Shown here one piece after another: positions 38,655 to 47,559 of a DNA stretch of 64,000 nt. This stretch comes from CAVOAK01 sp965217615. Lineage in GTDB: Bacteria > Pseudomonadota > Alphaproteobacteria > UBA8366 > CAVOAK01. The position numbers and the translations under genes were made by a program. The notes beneath the pieces are model-generated. The model saw only the letters and a list, made by a program, of their open reading frames with translations, had not been told where the DNA came from and ran no database searches. Numbering within the stretch: the stretch's first letter is position 1; each line of letters starts with the position of its first letter. The DNA lies in assembly GCA_965217615.1 (NCBI GenBank), contig CBDCIT010000010.1, positions 46,969-110,968 on the forward strand. The letters are read 5' to 3'.

Positions 38655-38721
38655 CGGTTGTCGGGCGTCTCGAAGGTGTCGAGGATCGGAAAATCCGGCT
38701 TCTTGTCCGGTGGTCCCATAT

Positions 38722-40170
38722 CAGCCCGTTGATTAAGTGGCTTTTTCCGGCTCTCACCCCCAGATGAAGAATGCGGCGGCGAAAGCCGACTGGCCGCTTT
38801 GCGAACCCCCCCGTGCCACCAGCATGGCCCCGGTGGGCGTGAGCAGAACGAAAATACCGCCATATCCGCCCGCCACGGCCTCCCGCGGGGTGCCGGCACC
38901 GATGAGCTGGCGCATCAGTAACGATAGATTGTGGCCGGCGACGTGGAGCAGGTATCGCTTGTGCACATTCTCTCGCCCGCGCAGCCAGGTTCGTCGCATG
39001 CCGCCACGATCGAGGTTGTGGGCAAAGCAGCGCTCGACGATCTCGGCGCGCAGCTTGAAGGCCTCGCGGGCGACCCCGGACTTGAGCCGCGCACGGTTGT
39101 TGGTGACCGCGCGCCGCGCCGCCTCATCACCGTGCCAGCGCGAAAAGCCGGTCTGCTTGGGCGCCGCGATCCGGGTCTTCCAGGGACTGTCGTGTCCAGA
39201 GCCCTCAAGACCGCCCGTGAGTGATAACCTTTGTCGGCGACGCATTCGGCCGGGTCCTCCGCCGTCGGTGCCGCATCCACCGCCCCGAGGTTTGCCTCGG
39301 CCTTCGCCAGGGTCTTGGAAAGCGTCGTGGTGTCGCCCTCATCGGCCGGGTGCAGCTCGGCCGCCACCACAGCGCCGGTGTCCAGATCCACCGCGTGCTC
39401 GGGCTTGTAGGCCAGATGCGTCGTGCCGTCCTTCATCTTGGCGATCTTGGCCTCGGGGTCGCTCTTCGAAACCCAATCCGTGTTGGAAAGCTTCTTGCCC
39501 TTGCGCTTCCGCTCCAGACGCGCCAGATCCTCGGCCGTGGGTGTCTCGACGCCGCTTTCCCGGGCCAGGCGCTCCAGCATCTCCCGGTAGCCTTCGCCGT
39601 TGGTGCGCCGCACGATGTTCCGCAGCGCCGCGTTGGCCTCCATGGTCGAGGCATCGACGCCGATGCGCTCGCCCTTGATCAGCCCCGCCTCGGCGATCAG
39701 CACCAGAACCCAGTCGAAGACCGCCGCGTGGACTTCATGGGGCAGGCGCGTGCGGCTCCGTGACAGCCAGGAATGGTCCGGGTACCCGATCACGGCTCCC
39801 CAGTCGCAGGAACGCCCGCAGCGAAAGCGAGTCCGAGCAGCGCCACTCCAGACCGCGCTCGCTGTCGATGCCCTCGAAGTAGCCCACCAGGTGCATCCGG
39901 AAATAGCGCCCGGGCGGCACCGAGGGCGCGCCCATCCGGGCCGCGTAATAAGGCCGGCAGCTCGCCTCGGCAAAGGCGTCGAAGCCGCCCTCGATCAGCA
40001 CCGACTGCAGGCGGTCATAAAACACATGACCCGGAGAGCGCGGCATCTCCGACCAGCTCACCATCAGATCCCCCTGACCAGCCTTCTGCCGTCCCATCGC
40101 CATCGGCACCCCCCCCCTTGCAAATCAGGGAACCAGAGAATCAGACGGCGCCGACTTAATCAACGGGCTG
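38722..40170 (-). mobile_element. IS1182-like element copy C, 1449 bp, TSD ATAT
   Basis: Inverted repeats begin CAGCCCGTTGATTAAGT. The direct repeat ATAT lies at 38718-38721 and 40171-40174. It is slightly longer than copy A because of small insertions inside the transposase and in the leader C-run. Confidence 0.95.
38754..40091 (-). pseudogene. IS1182-like transposase with two frameshifts
   Basis: Compared with copy A, this copy has one extra G near 39780 (in the VPDHSWLS coding region) and two extra bases (GT) near 39193. The chain is thereby split into an N-terminal, a middle and a C-terminal frame. Segments of the catalytic core (GVDASTMEANAALR, CVADKGYHSRAVLRAL, IVERCFAHNLDRGG) are all recognisable. 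This copy cannot make normal transposase. Confidence 0.9.
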
Positions 40171-40685
40171 ATATAGGCGAAGAGCAGGCCTTGGTAGTCG
40201 ACGACAGGATACGCGCCGTGATAGCGACCCTCCTTCAGTTTGCTGTCCGGTGGCTCGCCGGGCGTGTCGAGAATCGTACCGTCGACGTCGTACAGCCAGC
40301 CGTGGTAGCAGCAGCGGATGCCCTCCTTGACCGGAATGCCGAATTCGAGTGACACGCCGCGGTGACTGCAATGGCGGTGAAGCAACCCAACCCGGTTCGA
40401 AAGATCCCGGAACAACACGAGATCCTCGCCAAGTATGCGCACCGCCAATGGTAGGTCGGTTAGCTCCGACGAGAGGGCGATCGGATGCCAGAACCGCCGC
40501 ATGTAGTTGCCCCCCGGCGTACCAGGACCGACATGGGTCAGCTCTGCATTTTCGGGTGGCAGCTCACCGGCTAGATAGAAGCCACCATACGGCGCACCAT
40601 GCTCGTTTCTTTGTTGTGACATCCCACCCTCCTCGACAAACTTACGTCTAGTCCTAGATACGACTCTAATACCAAATCGGCGCGA

Positions 40686-41570
40686 TTACGCGTCCTTCTT
40701 TGTCACCAGGCGGTTGATCAGTATAGCCGCATCGCTGCTCCCGCCGCCGTAGCTGATGATCTCTCCGTAGAACCCCTCCACCATTTCTGCGACGGGCAAC
40801 TCGATGCCCATGGTATGCGCTTCGTTTAGGCAAATCGCCAGATCCTTGAACAACAAGGCGACCGTACCAGGGTCGCTGAAGTCCTTCCTCAGCATGGATC
40901 CGCCGCGGCTTTTCATCTGCCACGAAGCGGCCGAGCCACGTGAGATTACATCAAGGACTTTCTCACCATCGAGGCCCGCGGCGGCCGAGAAATTAATGGC
41001 TTCGGCAAGCGACTGAATGATGCCTGTCGCGCAGATCTGGTTTACCATCTTGGTCAATTGGCCGGCGCCCGTACTCCCCATATGGACGACGCGGCTTGCA
41101 TACACCTGCATGATTGGCGCCACTCTATCCAGGGCATCGGCAGCGCCACCGACCATGATCGCCAAGGTACCGTCGCGGGCGGCCGGCACGCCGCCGGCGA
41201 TCGGCGCATCGAGAAAGGCCAGACCTCTTTCCGCCGCCATCTGGCCAACCTCGCGCGCAGCACCGGCTGAGGTCGTCGTGTGGTCGACAAACACGGTGCC
41301 GGAATCCATGGCCTCGAAAGCGCCATATTTTCCAGCAGTCACCTGACGCAGGTCTTCGTCGCCTGTGACGCAGCAAAAGACGATCTGCACACCCTCGGCA
41401 GCAGCAGCAGCGGGCGTGGCGGCGCTTGTCCCATCATGCTCGCCGGTCCAGACATCCGCCCTCGCTGGCGTGCGGTTGTAAACGCTCACCTCGTGCCCGG
41501 CGCGGGCTAGATGTCCGGCCATCGGATATCCCATTGCGCCAAGACCGATGAATGCCACTTTCTCGCTCAT
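40686..41570 (-). CDS. 3-hydroxyisobutyrate dehydrogenase-family NAD(P)-dependent reductase
   Basis: 294 residues. The N-terminal nucleotide-binding motif is IGLGAMGYPMAGHLARAG with NRTPARAD after strand 2, suggesting NADP preference. The substrate-binding signature is FLDAPIAGGVPAARDGT, and the catalytic Lys is in GAGQLTKMVNQI. Relatives include 3-hydroxyisobutyrate dehydrogenase and tartronate semialdehyde reductase. It lies 15 bp behind the RraA gene and upstream of the broken Rieske gene, so it should oxidise or reduce a hydroxyacid intermediate of the operon's pathway. Confidence 0.92.
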   Translation of the reverse strand: MSEKVAFIGLGAMGYPMAGHLARAGHEVSVYNRTPARADVWTGEHDGTSAATPAAAAAEGVQIVFCCVTGDEDLRQVTAGKYGAFEAMDSGTVFVDHTTTSAGAAREVGQMAAERGLAFLDAPIAGGVPAARDGTLAIMVGGAADALDRVAPIMQVYASRVVHMGSTGAGQLTKMVNQICATGIIQSLAEAINFSAAAGLDGEKVLDVISRGSAASWQMKSRGGSMLRKDFSDPGTVALLFKDLAICLNEAHTMGIELPVAEMVEGFYGEIISYGGGSSDAAILINRLVTKKDA

Positions 41571-41585
41571 TGGAACGACTCCCGA

Positions 41586-42302
41586 TCATCGACGCACGGC
41601 AGACGCGCGGCGCTTACTTGGTTTTGGCGGACTCGGCCATCGCCTGTTTGATCTCCTCAAGCGTTGCACCGGGCGAACGGCCGCTTTCAAGATGACCGCC
41701 TCGCGGCGCGTTATGAGGTCTGCGGCTTCGGCAACCGTGCGCGCCGCGCTAGCGGGGATGACCACGGCGCCATGCTTGTCGGCATGAATGAGGTCACCCG
41801 GTTTGACGGTCATGCCGGCGACACTCACCTCGATCGCTGACTCAACGACATGAATGTGGCCGTGCGACGGGCCGATTTGACCCGCCAGTAATTGAAATCC
41901 TTTGGCACAGTCATCGAGGTCGCGGATACTTCCATTCGTGATCGTACCAATACATCCAAGGGCGCTGTGGACCGCCGTGTTCACTTCACCCCAGAACGCC
42001 CCGAAGCCAGGCTCGTGGTCGAGGTCTTGAACCACAGCAATCGTCGGGCACGGCCCGGCGGCGACATGATCGAGATAGGGTCCGCGTGCGGCACCACCGT
42101 CCGAACTCGGCGCCATTGCTCGAACCGTTGCCGTCACCGCATAACCAGCGATCGCCGGCAAGTCCGGCCGCGCACAAACCAGTGGTGCGGTGGTGAAGCC
42201 ACTCGCCCGCCGCTCGGGAAGTACGATTTCGATGGCGTTGCAAACGGTCGGGGTATCCAGCGCGCGCAACGCTGCGAATTCTTGTTCGCTCAGGTCGTTC
42301 AT
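41586..42302 (-). pseudogene. RraA/HMG-aldolase-family protein with frameshifted C-terminus
   Basis: The RraA-like core includes LDTPTVCNAIEIV, GSIRDLDDCAKGFQLLAG and IEVSVAGMTVKPGDLIHADKHG, as in 4-hydroxy-4-methyl-2-oxoglutarate aldolases that cleave hydroxy-oxo acids. After EAVILKA the frame goes wrong: a one-base shift near 41679-41684 would give GRSPGATLEEIKQAMAESAK and a TAA at 41614, the expected family end. As sequenced it reads an unrelated arginine-rich tail to 41586. The core is complete, so the product might still fold. Either a recent mutation or a sequencing indel. Confidence 0.85.
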
Positions 42303-42324
42303 ACTGCCTCCGATATTCGGCGCC

Positions 42325-43745
42325 TCAAAGCCGTGGGGTCAATTGTGTCCAAGCGGATTCCCGCTCGTACGCTCGGCCGGCACGCAGCAGCAAGGCCTCG
42401 TCGAAGGGTCGCCCGACAAGCTGAAAGCCAACGGGAAGGCCGCGGTCGTCCAACCCAACTGGAAGGCAGAGTGCCGGCAGCCCCATGTAGTTGAAGGGTC
42501 GGCTATAGCCGGTAAATCGGCCGACAAACTCGTTGAACCTCGGATCGCCGCCAAGGTCGGATTCGGCGATCGTCGGAACAAGAATGGGAACCGAGGGGGT
42601 GTGAAATAGATCGGCAGTCTCGAACGCCGCGGCAACAAAATCGGAGAGCACCCGCGCCCGCAGATTGCGCGCCTCGAGGTAGCGGGTTGCCGGATAGTAG
42701 AGACCTGGTGCCATCCGAGCGTATTGGGCAGCACCGTAGCCGCCGAATCGTTCCCTGATCCAATTGCTATGACTGGCTGCACCTTCAACTGCTAGGAGGA
42801 ATGCGCCGAGTGGCGCTGCCAACTCAATGGATTTGGGAAGCGTGACGGGAACAATCTCGGCGCCGCAGGCCCGGAACACGGCAATACTCTCGTCCAGGAA
42901 AGGCCTAACCGCCGGATCGATAGCGTCCTGAAAATGAGTCTCCGGTATCGCGACGCGCAGGCCCTTGATGCCACGCTCCAGACTCGCGAGGTAGTCTGGC
43001 ACCGGCATCCGGCTGGTCGTCGGGTCCAAAGGATCTGGTCCAGCAATCGCCTGCAAAATGCTTGCGCAATCTGAAACGGTGCGCGTCAGCGGACCAACAT
43101 GGTCGAGCGAGAAGGAGAGCGGCATGGCGCCGTGGCGGCTGACCCTGCCATATGTCGGTTTGAGGCCAACAAGGCCGCAACAGTAAGCCGGAACCCTGAT
43201 CGATCCGCCCGTGTCGGTGCCGAGCGCGCCGTAAACGAAGCGCGCCGCGACAGCCGTACCGGAACCGCTTGAGGAGCCGCCGGTAATGTATAGTCCGGAT
43301 TCCAGGGATTGCGCGGTGTAGCAACGTCCTTGTTGTGCCCGGTCGCGCCCAGTGCAAACTCGACCATGTTAAGGCGTGCAATGTCGAGAGCGCCTGCCGC
43401 ATCAAGACGTTGCAGCACCGTTGCCGTGTGGTCGGGTCTGAACCCAGCCATCATTTTCGAGCCCCATTCGGAAAGTTGGCCCGAACGATAGAACAGGTCC
43501 TTGTGGGCAAGCGGCACGCCATGCAGCGGTCCACGAACGCGGCCGGCCTCGAGGTCGGTGTCGGCCTGTGTTGCCGCCGCCATAACAGCGTTGCCGTCGA
43601 TAGCGGCAACCGCGTTGAGATTGACGTCGTAACGCTCGATCCGCTCCAGACATGCGCGTGCCACCTCGACCGCCGACACTTTGCGCGCCGCAATTGCAGT
43701 CGCTATTTCAGTCAGACTTTGGTCGGTGAGTTCGGACTCAGTCAT
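42325..43745 (-). pseudogene. Amidase-signature hydrolase, frameshifted at the active site
   Basis: Start ATG 43745, overlapping the small AtzG-like gene. The N-terminal half has the catalytic Lys in VPLAHKDLFY and continues to RNPWNPDY. Near 43285-43290 the frame changes, and ITGGSSSGSGTAVAARF (catalytic Ser cluster) and GTDTGGSIRVPAYCCG lie in the next frame, which runs to LTPRL at 42325. The shift falls between the Lys and the Ser residues, so the product as sequenced is dead. The full protein would be about 470 residues, like biuret/allophanate-type or GatA-like amidases. Partner choice (AtzG-like) favours the AtzE branch. Confidence 0.9.
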
Positions 43746-43956
43746 CGTCGCTCGGAGCGCGTGCATACGCTTCGAGCAGACGAACAAAATCCGCGGGCTC
43801 GCTCTCGAACGGCAAGTCTTTGGCCGCATCGCGGGCGAGCCGATTGAGGTCTGCGACGGTCTCTAAGACCGCGGGGCCGCCTGCCTGTTCAGGTTCCAGC
43901 GCCTGCATCTCCTTAGCCCAGGCGACCAATAGATCGTTGATGTTTTTCTCAGCCAT
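43738..43956 (-). CDS. AtzG-like small amidase subunit (DUF4089-like)
   Basis: 72 residues, starting after GAGAGAGGCG. The pattern VADLNRLARDAAKDLPF followed by an acidic EPADF resembles AtzG/DUF4089 proteins, which hold the AtzE amidase in a heterotetramer as GatC does for GatA. Its stop overlaps the amidase start by a few bases, implying coupled 1:1 synthesis. Assignment rests on size, position and a short sequence pattern. Confidence 0.7.
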   Translation of the reverse strand: MAEKNINDLLVAWAKEMQALEPEQAGGPAVLETVADLNRLARDAAKDLPFESEPADFVRLLEAYARAPSDDD

Positions 43957-44010
43957 CGCCTCTCTCCAAGATCATCTACGCGAATTGCTCGATTACGTGA
44001 CGCTCGACCT

Positions 44011-44679
44011 TCACGCCGCGAATACCTTGTCCGAAGGCGCGAAGCTCGAATCCTCGGCCTTGGCTGCGGCAATCCACTCCATCAACGGCGGGTGGGCGAG
44101 CATGGTATCGCGGTATTCAGCCGCTTCCGGTTCGAGCTCAATTCCGTAGGTCACGAAACGGTTGACCATGTGCGCTTGCACCGCATCGGCAACGGTGAAA
44201 TGGCCGAACAGAAACGGCCCGCCTTGGCCATACAACCGGCGACATTCGATCCAGATGTCCGTCATCCGGTCGGTCACTTCCTTGATGTCCGGCGGTAATT
44301 CAACACCTGTCTTGCGGCCACGCACATTCCCTGGAAGGACGGCGTGGAGCGGAATCGGTGGGTGGGTGTGCATCTCAGCGACCACCGAGCGCGCGATCGC
44401 CCTTCGCGAGCGATCCTCTGGCCAAAGCCGAGCCTCGGGGGCCAACTCCGCCACATACTCGCAAACTGCCGCCGAATCCCAGATCGATAGGTCGCCATGC
44501 TTCAGCACCGGCACGCGACCGGTGGGACTGTATACAAGGAACCGTTCGCGAGAATCCGGTTGGCCAAATGGTATGATGACCTCGTCGAAGTCGAGGCCAG
44601 CGGTCCGCAAGCAAAGCCACGCCGAAACCGGCCATAGGCAATAGTTCTTTGAACCGAGGATCAGCGTCAATTCAGCCAT
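44011..44679 (-). CDS. Glutathione S-transferase family protein
   Basis: 222 residues. The N-terminal thioredoxin fold has SKNYCLWPVSAWLCLR, the cis-proline region GRVPVLKHGDL and the glutathione gamma-glutamyl contact IWDSAAVCEYVAEL. The all-helical C-terminal domain contains FGHFTVADAVQAHMVNRF (N-capping box). It is paralogous to the gene at 44719. GSTs beside oxygenases often open epoxides or isomerise ring-cleavage products, which is a reasonable but unproven role here. Confidence 0.92.
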   Translation of the reverse strand: MAELTLILGSKNYCLWPVSAWLCLRTAGLDFDEVIIPFGQPDSRERFLVYSPTGRVPVLKHGDLSIWDSAAVCEYVAELAPEARLWPEDRSRRAIARSVVAEMHTHPPIPLHAVLPGNVRGRKTGVELPPDIKEVTDRMTDIWIECRRLYGQGGPFLFGHFTVADAVQAHMVNRFVTYGIELEPEAAEYRDTMLAHPPLMEWIAAAKAEDSSFAPSDKVFAA

Positions 44680-44718
44680 AACAAACAGCCTCTTGGCATT
44701 GTTGTTCGTGTCACAATG

Positions 44719-45387
44719 TCAGGCCGCAAATGGCCGATCCGAGGGTTCATAGTCCCAGGGCTCGGCTTCGGCAATTGCAACGAATTCCATGACCTTCGGG
44801 TGGCTCCGCACCGCATCGCGATACTCGCTTTCAACGGGTCCGAGCGGAACATTATAGCTCACGAAGCGGTTGACGAGCGGCGCGTGAAAGGCATCAGCGA
44901 TTGAGAACCGCCCGAATAGATAGGGGCCGTCGCTCGAATACTTCGCCCGGCACTCGCGCCAGATATGTGTGTTGCGGTCAATAATTTTTTGAATATCCTC
45001 GGGCAGGTCCAAGGGTCCGGTCCGTCGCCGCACATTCGTCGGCATCAACCGGCTCACTACCGATTTATAGCCAGAGTACATTTCCGACGCAGCAACGCGT
45101 GCCAATGCGCGTATTTCGCGATCGTCCGGCCACAAACCGGCTTCGGGTACAAGCTCCGCTACGTACTCGCAAATCGCCAAGGATTCCCAGAGCGTCATTT
45201 CGCCGTGCTTTAATGCGGGAACCCATCCGGAGGGGCTGTGTTTTTCAAAGCGCTCCCGCGCGTCCGGGTCGCCGAACGGAATCGTAATCTCGTCGAACTC
45301 GAGCTCCGCAATTTTGAGACACAGCCAGGCCGGCAGCGGCCAGAGGCAATAGTTCTTGTTGGCGGTGACCAGCGTCATATCAGCCAT
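44719..45387 (-). CDS. Glutathione S-transferase family protein, paralogue
   Basis: 222 residues, same length and layout as the gene at 44011: NKNYCLWPLPAWLCLK, GWVPALKHGEM, LWESLAICEYVAEL, FGRFSIADAFHAPLVNRF. It is the first gene of the seven-gene minus-strand operon and is divergent from the M19 gene at 45524, with 136 bp between starts that should contain both promoters. The 40-bp spacing to the second GST implies co-transcription. Confidence 0.92.
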   Translation of the reverse strand: MADMTLVTANKNYCLWPLPAWLCLKIAELEFDEITIPFGDPDARERFEKHSPSGWVPALKHGEMTLWESLAICEYVAELVPEAGLWPDDREIRALARVAASEMYSGYKSVVSRLMPTNVRRRTGPLDLPEDIQKIIDRNTHIWRECRAKYSSDGPYLFGRFSIADAFHAPLVNRFVSYNVPLGPVESEYRDAVRSHPKVMEFVAIAEAEPWDYEPSDRPFAA

Positions 45388-45523
45388 GGCTTCTTCTCCA
45401 ATTCGCTACGACCATAGAATATGTCATGAACGAGCACGGTTTGAGAACGGTGCTATTTTTCCAGCGAGGCGAATGGCATGATGAGATCGTCGGACGACGG
45501 CTTTCCATCATCTGGGAGGTTCG

Positions 45524-46542
45524 ATGATGAATGACTGGAATATCTCCGAACAAGCGGCGGCGCTGCACAAGGATGCGCTGGTATGGGACATGATTTTCCC
45601 ATGGATGGATTACGCCTCACAGGAGCTCAAACTCGGCACTCTGCCTCGCATGAAGGCAAGCGGCTACAACCTGATCTCGCTCACCGTCGCGCACGACTAC
45701 CACTCGCTCAACCAAACAATCCATAAGATTGCGAAGGAGCGCGCCTATTTCGCAGCGCACGCGGATACCTACGTATTTGTCGAGACCGTCGATGACGTCT
45801 TGAGAGCCAAGGCGGAAGACAAGCTCGCCGTCTACATTAATTTTCAGGGGACAAACCCCGTCGAGAACGATCTCGGTATGATCGAGGTCTACTACAAGCT
45901 CGGGGTTCGCCACATGTTGATGGCCTACAACATCAAAAACGCAGTGGGAGACGGCTGCACGGAAAAAACGGACGGTGGCCTAACGAATTTTGGCGGGCGC
46001 TTCGCGCAAGAAATGAATCGAGTGGGCGTACTCGTCGACGGCAGCCACACGGGGTACCGCACCACCATGGACATGATGGACGTGTCCAAGGATCCGGTGT
46101 TTTCACCCACTGCAACGCCTCCGGCGTCTTTGACCACCACCGCAATCTGCGCGACCACCAGATCAAGGCATGCGCAAAGGGCGGCGGTGTGATCGGCGTG
46201 GACGGGGTTGGCGCCTTCCTAGGTACTGGAGACGATTCGGTGGCGATGTTGCTCGAGCATATCGACTATATCGCCGAACTGGTGGGTCCTCAGTATATCG
46301 GTTTCGGGATCGACTATGTTTTCGATCTCGATTACTCCAAGGCGGTCATGCAAAACGCCGGCCCCTGGGTGCCGCAGGTTGCACAGACCGACCCCAAGGA
46401 ATGGGTCGACATCAAGTATGTCGAGCCGGAGCAGGTACCGCTGGTTACCGAAGGGCTTATGCAGCGCGGTTATTCGGAAGCAGACATCCGCGGCATTCTC
46501 GGCGCCAATTGGCTACGCGTTGCTGGCCAGGTCTGGAAATAG
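45524..46542 (+). pseudogene. M19 membrane-dipeptidase-like protein, frameshifted
   Basis: The start MMNDWNISEQAAALHKDALVWDM matches the paralogues at 59825 and 60984. The frame is lost after MMDVSKDPVF: a run of four T at about 46099-46102 would need five to give FTHCNASGVFDHHRNLRDDQIKACAKGGG. The second part (from about 46100) is otherwise perfect to AGQVWK-stop. It carries the Q-type motif NFQGTNPVE and the His of GSHTGYRTT. Single-base loss, so either a fresh pseudogene or a sequencing error. Followed after 9 bp by the PuuE-like gene. Confidence 0.9.
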
Positions 46543-46551
46543 CGAGAAACC

Positions 46552-47514
46552 TTGGCTGTAAGCGGAGGACGCGACATTACGCATTCGGCGGAACGTGACT
46601 TTATCGGCTATGGTCCTCAGCCGCCCGATCCGCAATGGCCGGGGCGCGCGCGCCTCGCGCTCAACTTCGTCGTCAACTACGAAGAAGGCGCGGAATACAG
46701 CATACTGGAGGGCGACGCACACTCCGAGACCATGCTGTCGGAACTCGGATCACAGGAGGCCCTTGCCGGCCAGCGCAACCTCAATATCGAGTCCTCATAC
46801 GAGTATGGGAGTCGCGCCGGCGTGTGGCGGATCCTGCGCGTTTTCGGCGAGCGGGACCTGCCGCTGACCGTCTATGGAGTCGGCCTTGCGCTCGAACGCA
46901 ATCCTGCCGTCGGCGAGGTGATTGCCGAACGCAGTTATGATGTCGTCGGACACGGTTGGCGCTGGATCGAGTATCGCGATGTTCCGGAGGCTGAAGAGCG
47001 CGAGCATATCGAGCGCTGCGTCAACACGATCCAACGGCTGACCGGGCGCCGCCCGCTGGGCTGGTTTACGGGACGGCCGAGCGTTAACACAAGGCGACTC
47101 GTGGTGGAGGAAGGCGGTTTCCTTTACGACTGTGACGCAATCAACGACGACCTTCCCTACTGGGTGAACATTGGCGACCGGCGACATCTCGTTATCTGCC
47201 ACACTTTCGATGCCAACGATGGGCGCTTCAGCCGCGGCCAGGGTTTCTCGATGGCCGACGACTGGTTTGTCTACATGCGCGATGCCTTCGACTGGCTGTA
47301 CGCCGAAGGGGCGACGGCTCCGAAGTTCCTGACGGTGGCATTGCACTGTCGAATGATTGGACGACCGGGCCGCATCAGCGCACTCGCCCGTTTTCTCGAG
47401 CATGTCGGGAAGCACCCCGACGTCTGGGTGTGCCGCCGGGAAGACGTCGCGCGACACTGGTACCAGCACCACGGCACCGAAGCGGACCGCGGGCGAGCGG
47501 AGTTGTCCATTTAG
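46552..47514 (+). CDS. Polysaccharide-deacetylase-family protein, allantoinase PuuE-like
   Basis: 320 residues if the TTG at 46552 is used; the next good family landmark is RDFIGYGPQPPDPQWPG, so a start slightly downstream is possible. NodB-fold segments: FVVNYEEGAEYS, VVGHGWRWIEYRDV (metal His), GWFTGRPSVNTRRLVVEEGGF and LTVALHCRMIGRPGRI. These match PuuE-type metal-independent allantoinases and related cyclic-amide hydrolases. It is coupled to the preceding M19 gene (9 bp), pointing to hydrolysis of amide or ureide substrates. Confidence 0.88.
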   Translation: MAVSGGRDITHSAERDFIGYGPQPPDPQWPGRARLALNFVVNYEEGAEYSILEGDAHSETMLSELGSQEALAGQRNLNIESSYEYGSRAGVWRILRVFGERDLPLTVYGVGLALERNPAVGEVIAERSYDVVGHGWRWIEYRDVPEAEEREHIERCVNTIQRLTGRRPLGWFTGRPSVNTRRLVVEEGGFLYDCDAINDDLPYWVNIGDRRHLVICHTFDANDGRFSRGQGFSMADDWFVYMRDAFDWLYAEGATAPKFLTVALHCRMIGRPGRISALARFLEHVGKHPDVWVCRREDVARHWYQHHGTEADRGRAELSI

Positions 47515-47559
47515 CCCCAACGCCAAATCGAAACTGCCGGACACCGCAGTCTGATGACG

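Larger units (their letters stand above)
36352..40622 (-). pseudogene. Rieske oxygenase alpha subunit, split by an IS1182-like and an IS30 element
   Basis: Three pieces. 40622-40171: start, LTHVGPGTPGGNYMRRFWHP, RHCSHRGVSLE and IRCCYHGWLYDVDGT. 38721-38655: MGPPDKKPDFPILDTFETPDNR. 37180-36352: MLPYSISHPCNWLQVHE, MDPIHAVFLHTRLT and the C-terminus. Removing both elements with one copy each of ATAT and CGG gives one open frame of about 450 residues, colinear with the intact paralogue at 33697. It is the last gene of the GST-amidase-RraA operon. The gene must have been intact until recently because the joins are exact and no other lesion is visible. Confidence 0.94.

Noticed and set aside
46552..47514. 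Classic chitin or peptidoglycan deacetylase
   Set aside because: The N-terminal IGYGPQPPDPQWPG and NYEEGAE segments match PuuE-type cyclic-amide hydrolases better, and there is no signal peptide.
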